Source: a bacterium (GTDB lineage: Bacteria; Planctomycetota; Planctomycetia; Pirellulales; Pirellulaceae). From it: 6,100 nt of DNA. Location: NCBI GenBank assembly GCA_030432015.1, contig JAUIHJ010000520.1:1-6100 (forward strand). Reading direction: 5' to 3'. The position numbers and the translations under genes are program-made. The notes under the pieces are model-generated. The model had not been told where the DNA came from. It worked only from the letters and a program-made list of their open reading frames with translations, and made no database searches. Positions 1-5,455 of this stretch are shown piece after piece. Each line of letters opens with the position of its first letter. The first letter of the stretch is position 1.

Positions 1-1
1 T

Positions 2-172
2 TTCGCCATGACGACAGAACAATGGCGTGAATGTGGAGCCGCCGTTGACGCGTTTTTCAAGTGGAGCATCAATCACGGCGGCCCGGTTACGGCAGGCGTT
101 CGCCGCAAGGAACTGATCGATCATGCTGGAACTGCTCGACCTATACGCGAAGCACAAACGCGGAAAGACTGA
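2..172 (+). CDS. Possible partial ORF at the left edge, unknown product
   Basis: The frame is open from the window edge to a TGA at 170-172. The first ATG at base 8 would give a 54-residue peptide beginning MTTEQWRECGAAVDAFFKW. The N-terminal half looks protein-like (amphipathic, Trp/Phe-rich), while the last residues (TARPIREAQTRKD) are basic and low in character. The final 50 bases overlap the next gene in another frame, where the next gene's frame looks more natural. It may be the tail of a longer gene that begins outside the window, or the 5' part of the next gene separated by a frameshift. I recognise no family. Confidence 0.35.
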   Translation, partial: FAMTTEQWRECGAAVDAFFKWSINHGGPVTAGVRRKELIDHAGTARPIREAQTRKD

Positions 173-536
173 ACCTGCCGGTATCCACGCGGCGATTGAA
201 TCGTGGGGCGGTAATGTGCTGGAATACCGCCAAGTAAGCCGCCTCGTGAACTCGCCGTTTACCGGCCTGCGAATCTTTCCGATCTTCTACGAATTTCGCA
301 CCGACCACAAATCCCGCCGCGGATGTTGGTTGGTCCGAACGTCGGCTGATGGCACTCCGCCTGACTGGGCGTGGCTGGACCTTGACGACTACGGTTCACT
401 GCCGATTGACCATCCGCATGCGTGCGTTGCCCGCAACACCGTGGCCGTTGGTTGGACCGCCGATTCGTTCATTGTTGGAGGCGCGATACTTGTCGGTGTT
501 GCCGCGTGTATCGCCATGGCGCTCACGCTCGGATAA
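123..536 (+). CDS. Hypothetical protein with C-terminal transmembrane segment
   Basis: This ORF encodes 137 residues. ATG 123 is the first possible start because the same frame has a TGA at 114-116, and an AAGGA at 107-111 lies 11 bases upstream as a weak ribosome site. Residues about 1-110 look soluble, with many aromatics (IESWGG, FPIFYEFRTDHKSRRGCWL, PDWAWLDLDDYG). Residues about 114-136 (FIVGGAILVGVAACIAMAL) are a single hydrophobic helix close to the C-terminus, so the protein could be tail-anchored with its bulk in the cytoplasm. I do not recognise the family, and no catalytic motif is evident. It stands alone, followed by about 370 bases with no convincing gene. A small immunity or accessory protein is possible, but this is only a guess. 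Confidence 0.6.
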   Translation: MLELLDLYAKHKRGKTEPAGIHAAIESWGGNVLEYRQVSRLVNSPFTGLRIFPIFYEFRTDHKSRRGCWLVRTSADGTPPDWAWLDLDDYGSLPIDHPHACVARNTVAVGWTADSFIVGGAILVGVAACIAMALTLG

Positions 537-904
537 ACTGGGGCCGGTCGCAATCGTCGCGATCAACGTCACTCAGCGGCGGACCATTAAGGCTTTTGCA
601 TCGCGAGGTTGGAGCTGATATTCAAGGCCTTTGTTTACGAGGTTCGGCGGCCGGGTAATCGCTCGCGTGAAGAAATGGGTAAAGCGGAGCCGCCAGGTAC
701 AGAGAAGGCGCCAGGCACAGAGACGGAGCCGCCAGGCACAGGGAAATTAAACTCCCCGCGCACCGCCGCCGCACGGTTACACGGGACGTTCTCCCGCAAG
801 ATCTACCGCAACGCCTCACCATCTCTTATGCGGCTATGCGGCTTCTGGCAGGAAGATCAATCCCCTCGTTACATGTGCACAGTTGTTGCGGGTAGTACGG
901 CGTA
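537..904. other. Gene-poor interval with short tandem repeat
   Basis: No convincing gene is seen on either strand. An ORF at 609-905 is open for 98 codons but is low in complexity and basic, contains the repeat-derived PPGT and APGT motifs, and resembles no family, so I do not call it. Its stop (TAA 903-905) overlaps the ATG of the next gene at 905. The only structure found is the GC-rich tandem repeat at 686-743, listed separately. I see no clear promoter or terminator. Confidence 0.5.
686..743. repeat. Degenerate short tandem repeat, three units
   Basis: Three imperfect units share the core GCCAGGYACAG. The CCAGG core occurs at 693-697, 711-715 and 732-736, so the period is 18 then 21 bases. 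Both periods are multiples of three. Read on the minus strand, the core is CTGTGCCTGGC. Similar GC-rich repeats occur between genes in several high-GC bacteria, but I cannot assign this one to a named family. Confidence 0.6.
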
Positions 905-1747
905 ATGAGCGTTTTCTCCTTCCATCTCGCCAATTGTGGAATCCTCACCACGCTTGGCGCGCTCGTGCGTGCTCCTAAACGGCCGGGCGTGATTCTGCAG
1001 CGCACACCCTGTCAGCGGGGCACGCACCTTTTTCGCCGACAGGCGTTTTTTCCGCAGTTGAATCGAATGGGAGGCGAAAAACGAGCCGGTCCCGGATTGT
1101 CGCCGAATTGCACTCGGTCATTTAGCTCTGATTCCATACCGGGGCTCATACACGCAGAGTGCATGATACCGATGACACTAGGCCGCCCTGTGGCGCTACC
1201 TGCGCGGTACCATCCGCGTCAGCTTGCTCTGTTCGCCAATTGGGATAGTGAAGCTGCCATCGATGACTTTCTTGCCACCTCCAAGCTGGGAGCTGAACTC
1301 TCAAGCGGATGGCACGTCCGAATGGAGTTCATGCGTCGTTGGGGTTTTATCTCCGAACTCGCTGGCCTCCCGGAGGTTGCGATCGACCATGATGAACAAT
1401 GTCCTGTTGTTGCTGTTACGTTAGCGCGTCTCAAACTATCGCAGGCACTTCGATTTATTCGCTGGGGCAAGCCTGTGGAAGAACAAGTCCGCGACAATCC
1501 TGCCATCACGCTCGCACTAGCTGCCATGCGACCTATGGGGACGTTGTCCACATTTAGCATTTGGAATACGCAAAAGGCGATGACCGATATGGTCAATGGA
1601 CGCTCGAGTGGACCGTTCGCGAACCGACATGCGGAGGCAATGCAGGAACGTAACCGCAGAGACTTCCATCACGAATTCACCACCCTGCGATTCCGGCCGA
1701 TTTCCGAGCACGGCATCTGGCAAGGCAACCCACGCCATTTACCGTAA
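905..1747 (+). CDS. CrtA-like (spheroidene monooxygenase family) protein carrying an in-frame palindromic insert
   Basis: The ORF encodes 280 residues. From residue 78 on it matches, from memory, the CrtA/spheroidene monooxygenase-like family, whose founding member is a heme enzyme that oxidises carotenoids. Landmarks are PGLIHAE (79-85), LALFANW (107-113) followed by DSEAAIDDFLA, WHVRMEFMRRWG (136-147), STFSIWN (215-221) and FHHEFTTLRFRP (254-265). These are repeated halves of a ferredoxin-like alpha/beta barrel. Residues 1-23, including FSFHLA, resemble the family's first strand. Residues about 24-74 come from repeat copy A (975-1126), which is not family sequence. Without it the protein would be 229 residues, a normal length for the family. 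If the insert is not translated, the alternative starts ATG 1163 or 1172 would give a protein lacking the first strand. The Shine-Dalgarno sequence before ATG 905 is weak. Substrate unknown; no carotenoid genes are visible nearby. Confidence 0.65.
   Translation: MSVFSFHLANCGILTTLGALVRAPKRPGVILQRTPCQRGTHLFRRQAFFPQLNRMGGEKRAGPGLSPNCTRSFSSDSIPGLIHAECMIPMTLGRPVALPARYHPRQLALFANWDSEAAIDDFLATSKLGAELSSGWHVRMEFMRRWGFISELAGLPEVAIDHDEQCPVVAVTLARLKLSQALRFIRWGKPVEEQVRDNPAITLALAAMRPMGTLSTFSIWNTQKAMTDMVNGRSSGPFANRHAEAMQERNRRDFHHEFTTLRFRPISEHGIWQGNPRHLP
975..1126 (+). repeat. 152-bp palindromic repeat, copy A (inside a coding frame)
   Basis: This copy aligns without gaps to copy B (1749-1900) at 152 positions, with about 22 mismatches by eye (about 86 % identity). 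The ends are imperfect inverted repeats of 21 bases: 975-995 pairs with 1105-1125, starting CTAAAC and ending CATTTAG, with 2 mismatches and several G-T pairs. An inner stem pairs TTTTTCGCC (1029-1037) with GGCGAAAAA (1073-1081). The reading frame of the CrtA-like gene passes through without a stop. GCTC occurs on both sides (971-974 and 1125-1128), but whether this is a target duplication is unclear. No transposase is encoded, so a non-autonomous (MITE-like) element is the best description. Confidence 0.8.
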
Positions 1748-1748
1748 A

Positions 1749-1900
1749 CTAAATGGCCGAGCGCGATTCAGCAGCGCACATCCCGTCAGCGGTACAGGCA
1801 CCTTGTTCGCCGACAGGCCGTCTTTCCGCAATTGAAACTAATGGGCGGCGAAGAATGAGCCGGTGCCGGATTGTCGCGGAATTGCACTCAGTCATTTAGC
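1749..1900 (+). repeat. 152-bp palindromic repeat, copy B (just after a stop codon)
   Basis: This is the second copy of the repeat, in the same orientation and 774 bases downstream of copy A. Its 21-base arms (1749-1769 and 1879-1899) pair with 17 Watson-Crick pairs, 2 G-T pairs and 2 mismatches. Inner stems pair GGCACC (1797-1802) with GGTGCC (1862-1867), and TTCGCCG (1806-1812) with CGGCGAA (1846-1852). It begins one base after the TAA (1745-1747) of the CrtA-like gene, so in a transcript it would form a large 3'-end hairpin. No T-run follows, so it is not a classical intrinsic terminator. No clear target-site duplication is visible. Confidence 0.8.
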
Positions 1901-2029
1901 CGGTGACCGCGACGGAACGATCGCATGCACTGGAGCTGGCGTCCGAATCGGTTTCTAATAGAAAATTATCACCGCCGGCCAGGGGTGCCAGCCGTTCCGA
2001 ATCAGTCATGCCTGATCGTTGGATGGACA

Positions 2030-2401
2030 ATGAAGCTTCCGCCACCGTTTGAAAATCTCAAGTTCGACAAGGTTTACGAGCATTACGGCGTGTCACTTGT
2101 CTATCGAGGACACGAGGTAACCTGCTACTTCCATGCCCACGACGAGAAGACGCTCTCACACTTGCTGCCCCACGCATGTCAATTCTGGAAGAAGCGTGCC
2201 AGCTTCTTCAAAGCGTTTCGCGAGTACTCGGCGGTGGAGCTGTGCCAAGAACTCAATGGCACAAATAATTGCGGGCAGGACGAGTTTCGACCGGTAACTT
2301 CTGCGCAGATACGAAGGCTGCTTCCGGCTCCATGTTCTGTCCGGTTTGGCTTTAATGATGATCTCGATGATTTTTGTTTTGAAACAGGAGGACCTTCATG
2401 A
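2030..2401 (+). CDS. Hypothetical protein, faintly DUF2262-like
   Basis: The start at ATG 2030 gives 123 residues (MKLPPPFENLKFDKVYEHYG). The frame is open further up to ATG 1925, but the extra 35 residues (MHWSWRPNRFLIENYHRRPG and onward) look like non-coding translation, and the upstream sequence is weak in either case. It is soluble, with no signal peptide or membrane segment. The layout is two strands (VSLVYRGHEVTCYFHA), a helix rich in charged and aromatic residues (CQFWKKRASFFKAFREYSAVELCQEL, about residues 62-87), then a final strand pair ending in SVRFGFNDDLDDFCF. The order strand-helix-acidic strand recalls DUF2262-type proteins, a weak resemblance from memory. GC is lower here (about 47 % over 2041-2100). 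The stop TGA overlaps an ATG behind a strong ribosome site. Confidence 0.6.
   Translation: MKLPPPFENLKFDKVYEHYGVSLVYRGHEVTCYFHAHDEKTLSHLLPHACQFWKKRASFFKAFREYSAVELCQELNGTNNCGQDEFRPVTSAQIRRLLPAPCSVRFGFNDDLDDFCFETGGPS
2386..2391 (+). promoter_or_regulatory. Strong Shine-Dalgarno inside the end of the preceding gene
   Basis: A perfect AGGAGG lies 6 bases before ATG 2398. It is the best ribosome site seen in the window. It sits in the last codons of the gene at 2030-2401, and the ATG overlaps that gene's stop as ATGA, the usual arrangement for translational coupling. What follows in that frame is only 15 codons. Confidence 0.6.
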
Positions 2402-2594
2402 ACTGGGATCTGAGCCGATTGGTGGTGCGGCCGGTGACATGGTGATCTGGAATCAGCTTCTCCCACACGGGAGCCGCCCCAACCTCGGTGCAAAGCCTAG
2501 AATCGTCCAGTACATTAAATTGAATCCAAGTGGTCTCAACGAAGTCGCAGAAGAAACCGTTGCGCACGGGGTCGCGGATCGCGCGGTTTGGTGA
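2394..2594 (+). pseudogene. 3' remnant of a phytanoyl-CoA dioxygenase (PhyH)-like gene
   Basis: In the frame ending at TGA 2592-2594 the sequence reads DLHELGSEPIGGAAGDMVIW and continues NQLLPHGSRPNLGAKPRI, VQYIKLNP. This matches, from memory, the C-terminal core of PhyH-family Fe(II)/2-oxoglutarate oxygenases: the strand GDxVIW, the distal iron-binding His (His codon at 2466-2468 in LPHG), and the Arg (codon 2499-2501) that binds 2-oxoglutarate, followed by QYI. The N-terminal half with the HxD iron ligands is absent: upstream sequence in this frame has no such motif and overlaps the preceding gene. The piece is therefore about 65 residues of a family normally near 250-300, cannot form an active site, and has no good start of its own. 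A decayed or recombined gene end is the likely reading. Confidence 0.65.
2398..2445 (+). CDS. Possible 15-residue mini-ORF, or the broken start of a former gene
   Basis: The reading frame behind the strong ribosome site encodes MNWDLSRLVVRPVTW and then a TGA at 2443-2445. The next frame, which carries the dioxygenase remnant, runs alongside. It could be a real small or leader peptide, or the original start of a coupled gene whose body has been replaced or frameshifted. There is no way to decide from one sequence. Confidence 0.3.
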   Translation: MNWDLSRLVVRPVTW

Positions 2595-2690
2595 AATCCA
2601 TATTGTGCGTCGCGGCCCGGCGAGCGAGGGTCGTTCCTCAGTACGTGAAACGTTGTCAGTCACTCGCCTTGTTTTGCAATTGTGCCCATC

Positions 2691-3104
2691 ATGCATGTCA
2701 AAGTAACCATCAGCGGAACAGTCGGACTCGCCATCGACAACGATAACTTGGATCCGGTCACGGATCCTGCCGTCTTGTCTCAGTTGCACGGCGTGGCATC
2801 TGCGCGCGAAGAAGAGGACTCGCTTGCCTATTACCTTGATGTTCCCTTACTTCGCGCGGTCGGATTGCAGGGCGGATTTATCGACTTACGCTACGATGCA
2901 ACGGCCAGGAAGCTATTTGTCGTGACCGAATACGACAGTCCGCGCCAACTGTCAGGACCTGAACTCGATCAACTCGTTGAGCATACGATTGGACAATGGT
3001 CTGACGGCCTTGGCGAGAATGTCGAGTGCCCCTACGCGTCGGCGAACGGCCTGCATCTCGATTTGGCGCCTGACGACCAAGAGATTCGAGTTGAACAGGA
3101 GTAG
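2691..3104 (+). CDS. Hypothetical protein with GQWSDG motif
   Basis: From ATG 2691 this is 137 residues (MHVKVTISGTVGLAID). A GTG at 2682 would add three residues; neither start has a good Shine-Dalgarno. It is acidic and soluble, with no membrane segment. It appears to have two parts: an N-terminal strand region with a helix (DPVTDPAVLSQLHG), then strands LFVVTEYDSP, a helix (SGPELDQLVEHTIGQW, about 92-107) and the motif GQWSDGLGENVE. From memory, the helix plus GQWSDGxGE recurs in small uncharacterised bacterial and phage proteins, but I cannot name the family or its role. The gene stands alone, preceded by about 95 non-coding bases after the PhyH remnant and followed by a long gene-free interval. 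Confidence 0.65.
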   Translation: MHVKVTISGTVGLAIDNDNLDPVTDPAVLSQLHGVASAREEEDSLAYYLDVPLLRAVGLQGGFIDLRYDATARKLFVVTEYDSPRQLSGPELDQLVEHTIGQWSDGLGENVECPYASANGLHLDLAPDDQEIRVEQE

Positions 3105-3700
3105 CGATACAGCCGTCGAGAACTTCCACCCGGCACAGTGTTGGCAAACGTAGCGGGAGAACGAATTGGATTTTGGATGGGCTCGGCGCAGTCGGCGCTG
3201 ATGTCCAGCCCTGCTCCTCGCCTTCGGCTGCCTCCAGCGTACTTCTTGTTGAATGGGGTAACAAAATATGAGATGCCTCGTCGTCGTACGGTTGCTGGGC
3301 TTCAAGACGTCGCCCAGCGTCGGAAGCCGGGAACGTCCCCAACGTTTATCATCGAAACGGAACCGGGTAACGGCACGGAGAATCGTCGCAGCGTGTGGGT
3401 CGAAGGTGAACCGACCAATGTCCTCCACCGCTTGCAAAGGGGAGTCTTGCAGGAGAATCAACTTGCAACGGGGACGACGATTCTGGCAAGTGTGATGTCG
3501 GCGGCACCGGCCACATGAGATTGCAATGGACCGGACAAGCTTCAACCGCCGCTTCCGTAATGATCTCATGGTCGTAGAATGGCCGATTGCGGCCGCGAGG
3601 CCAGCGAACCATTTCGCAAGCCGGCGCGGCGAAGTCGGGCAACTATTTGCTCGGCGCAGCGACAACCAAGATCAAGAGCGACACCAAACAGGGAGATACG
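3105..3700. other. 600-base interval without a supported gene
   Basis: Open frames exist on both strands. The longest, on the minus strand, covers 2952-3665. Their translations are Arg/Ser/Pro-rich, lack recognisable motifs and overlap real genes antisense. I therefore call none of them. A small hairpin is visible: GCTGGGC (3294-3300) with GCCCAGC (3312-3318) and an 11-base loop. The interval may hold decayed genes, but I find no homologous segment I can name. Confidence 0.5.
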
Positions 3701-4045
3701 ATGCGAATTCACTATCTTGAAGTTGTAACGAAGGAGGTCGAGGCCGCTTGCGAGCTTTATTCTGGAATACACGGCGTAACCTTCGGCGCTGCTGACCAGA
3801 GTTTGGGTGGTGCTCGAACCGCTAAATTGGCAGATGGTGGAACGCTCGGGATTCGTGCCCCGATGCATGACGGCGAGAGGCCTGTCACGAGACCGTACTT
3901 GCTCGTTGAAGACATCGAGGCGGCAGTCCGTGCCGCAGCCGAGTCTGGGGCCGAGATCGCCGTTCCGGCGATGAAAATCCCTGGTCATGGTACCTGCGCC
4001 ATCTATTTTCAGGGTGGAATTGAGGCGGGGTTTTGGCAACTCTGA
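3701..4045 (+). CDS. VOC-superfamily (glyoxalase/bleomycin-resistance fold) protein
   Basis: A complete 114-residue single-domain protein. ATG 3701 follows AGGGAGA with suitable spacing, so this start is preferred over in-frame upstream codons from 3587. The two beta-alpha-beta-beta-beta modules are visible: MRIHYLEVVT with a helix EVEAACELYSG (residues 12-22), then TAKLADGGTLGIRAP; and RPYLLVEDIEAAVRAAAESG, then GHGTCAIYFQGGIEAGFWQL at the C-terminus. His4 on the first strand is in the place of a usual metal ligand. VOC proteins of this size act as dimers on small molecules, for example as lyases, isomerases or antibiotic-binding proteins. The substrate here cannot be predicted. No partner gene is adjacent, so it appears to be a stand-alone accessory gene. 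Confidence 0.85.
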   Translation: MRIHYLEVVTKEVEAACELYSGIHGVTFGAADQSLGGARTAKLADGGTLGIRAPMHDGERPVTRPYLLVEDIEAAVRAAAESGAEIAVPAMKIPGHGTCAIYFQGGIEAGFWQL

Positions 4046-4558
4046 ACGTACGACGGTATGAGCCAAGAAGAGCCAGAACGGACAGCCAACGATGACACGT
4101 TGCTGGGGTGCTCGTGGATCAGTTTGGCATTATGCCCGACCATTCGCAACGCGATAACAGGCCCAGATCCTCTGCGTGGCGGTGCCGTGATGTATCAGGA
4201 AGTGCTTCGGTGTTGCCGACGACTTCAAGCCTCCCGCGGAGACTCCGAGCATCGATTTCTCCACTGGCCGTGTTTGTGATCCGCAGATGTCGCCGACGGA
4301 CGCGGATGAGGGAGTTGCCGACGTGGCTGCTCCAAAACCTGTGACAGTTCGTAGCGGATGCGCATCAGGGTGACATCGAAACGACGTCTCCAGCCGTTTC
4401 GCCAGCATGAATGAATTGGTTGGCGATCCTACCTTGGTTGTTTTCCAAGTGCGGGAGAACCGTCATGGTTGGACGCAAACACTGCGACGTTCGAGTGTCG
4501 CTGGCTTGGGGGCGAGCAGGTTTCAATTCCCTGATCGACGGGGCGACTTGCACGCTGT
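4046..4558. other. Gene-poor interval between convergent genes
   Basis: This stretch separates the plus-strand VOC gene from the minus-strand TauE/SafE-like gene. No complete gene is supported. It contains one open, protein-like stretch at 4191-4373, listed separately, and a perfect 10-base palindrome GATGCGCATC (4357-4366) of unknown meaning. No clear bidirectional terminator is seen. Confidence 0.5.
4191..4373 (+). pseudogene. Possible gene remnant without a start codon
   Basis: Between TGA 4188-4190 and TGA 4371-4373 there are 60 open codons. The translation is acidic and protein-like (ADDFKPPAETPSIDF, then STGRVCDPQMSPTDADEGVA, then APKPVTVRSGCASG), but no usual start codon lies at its front. 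In the neighbouring frame an ATG at 4189 begins MYQEVLRCC, so one frameshift could have split a small gene. I recognise no family. It could also be chance. Confidence 0.25.
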
Positions 4559-5248
4559 TTATTGGCACATCGGGCAGCCGCTCCCGCCGAACAGTTCGAG
4601 GAAGCCGACGCCGCGCACGATCGAAACGACTCCGGTCAGCACGACACACCACGCAGCCAGTCGAAAGAGATGTTTGCGCGCTGGCAGGTTGAGCATCGAA
4701 CCGGCGCAACCGGTCAGCACCATCAGAGGCACCGTGCCCACTCCAAACACGGCCATGATCATGGCGCCGACCGCCATGTCGCCTGAACCGGCAGCCAGCG
4801 CCAGAAAGCCATAAACCAACCCGCACGGCAGCATCCCGGTGAACAGGCCGGCCAGGAAGACGTGCTGTAATCCGGGGGACTGCAGAAAGGTGCGGAGAAA
4901 CTCGCCGGAACAGATTGCGTGAGGATTGCTGGGGACGCGACGACGGATGACGCGCGCCGCCAAGAGGCCCTGGTAGAGGAGTAGCAAGCCGGCTGCCACC
5001 GCCAAGATCGCTGCGATATTGATCAGCGCCGGTGCGTGATCGTGAAGATAGCGACCGCCGAATCCCGCGCAGGCGCCGAGCGTGGCGTAGGTGAAGATGC
5101 GGCCCAGGCTGTAAACACATTGCCTGCCGAGGTTGTTGGAGAGACTTGGCGTGTCGGCTCCAATGCTCAAGGCGAACGGTCCGCACATTCCCAGGCAATG
5201 GGAAGAGCCAAGCAAACCGCCTACAAAGATTAATGACAATTCACCCAC
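4559..5248 (-). CDS. TauE/SafE-like (DsbD_2/UreH-type) six-helix membrane protein
   Basis: GTG at 5248 is preferred (229 residues) because GAGG sits 6 bases upstream. An ATG at 5278 would add 10 residues but has no ribosome site and a longer overlap with the upstream gene. About six membrane helices are visible. The first contains GLLGSSHCLGMCGPFAL, and the fourth LAGLFTGMLPCGLVYGFLAL. The HCxGMCG and LPCG cysteine motifs are hallmarks of this inner-membrane family, which is related to CcdA/DsbD cores and often found beside cytochrome oxidase maturation and copper-handling genes. None of those genes is in the window. The C-terminus ends GCPMCQ, a CxxC pair that may be redox active or bind metal. 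It overlaps the small upstream minus-strand ORF by 8 bases (GTGGGTGA), so the two are probably cotranscribed. Transport of sulfite is not implied by the family name. Confidence 0.85.
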   Translation of the reverse strand: MGELSLIFVGGLLGSSHCLGMCGPFALSIGADTPSLSNNLGRQCVYSLGRIFTYATLGACAGFGGRYLHDHAPALINIAAILAVAAGLLLLYQGLLAARVIRRRVPSNPHAICSGEFLRTFLQSPGLQHVFLAGLFTGMLPCGLVYGFLALAAGSGDMAVGAMIMAVFGVGTVPLMVLTGCAGSMLNLPARKHLFRLAAWCVVLTGVVSIVRGVGFLELFGGSGCPMCQ

Positions 5249-5453
5249 ACTGAACCTCGTTCGCAGCGAGGGCTGCATACGCAGCAGGCTGGCACTCGAG
5301 GACGTAGAGGGTCTGGCCCGGAATGATCATCTGGCCGTGGCGCATGCGGTTGATCAGCTGGGCGTGGTGGTCGTCGATTCGTCGGATGATCTGGCTGGAC
5401 AACACCTTCGGCTTCACCCGATCGTCCTCGAACGTCTGACCGAGAAACTGCAA
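5241..5453 (-). CDS. Small hypothetical protein upstream of the TauE/SafE-like gene, possibly 5'-truncated
   Basis: The frame encodes up to 70 residues with a strong G/C preference at third codon positions (for example CAG, ATC, GAC, CAC, CTC, GTG), so it is very likely coding. The text includes SQIIRRIDDHHAQLINRMRH and GQMIIPGQTLYVLECQPAAY. I recognise no family. The start is the weak point: the only near start is TTG at 5453-5451 with no Shine-Dalgarno, and the frame remains open upstream into the divergent RidA gene, whose ATG is 2 bases away. The natural start may have been lost at a rearrangement here, or an internal ATG may be used. It is coupled to the next gene by an 8-base overlap. 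Confidence 0.55.
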   Translation of the reverse strand: MQFLGQTFEDDRVKPKVLSSQIIRRIDDHHAQLINRMRHGQMIIPGQTLYVLECQPAAYAALAANEVQCG

Positions 5454-5455
5454 CG

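Noticed and set aside
537..592. Possible third, decayed copy of the palindromic repeat after the stop at 534-536
   Set aside because: TAAACT after the stop, TCGCG and CACTCAG recur as in copy B, but the intervening bases do not align and the length is far too short.
609..905. 98-codon plus-strand frame whose stop overlaps the CrtA-like start (TAATG)
   Set aside because: Low-complexity, repeat-derived and basic, with no family resemblance and no good start context. The overlap is suggestive but not enough.
3294..3318. 7-bp hairpin as an intrinsic terminator
   Set aside because: The stem is short, the loop is 11 bases, no T-run follows on either strand, and it lies far from any gene end.
2952..3665. 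Long minus-strand open frame of 237 codons
   Set aside because: The translation is rich in Arg, Ser and Pro, has no domain pattern, and runs antisense across the end of the gene at 2691-3104. Long chance frames are common at this GC.
123..4045. Integron gene-cassette array
   Set aside because: The gene content fits, but no attC sites with paired RYYYAAC/GTTRRRY cores were found between genes, and no integrase is present. The palindromic repeat has different ends.
4520..4545. GTTTCAATTCC motif resembling the start of some CRISPR repeats
   Set aside because: It occurs once, with no spaced copies in the window and no cas genes.
4365..5198. 277-codon minus-strand frame overlapping the TauE/SafE-like gene
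   Set aside because: It is a shadow of the real membrane protein in another frame: Arg-rich and without motifs, while the 4559-5248 frame shows clear family motifs and helices.
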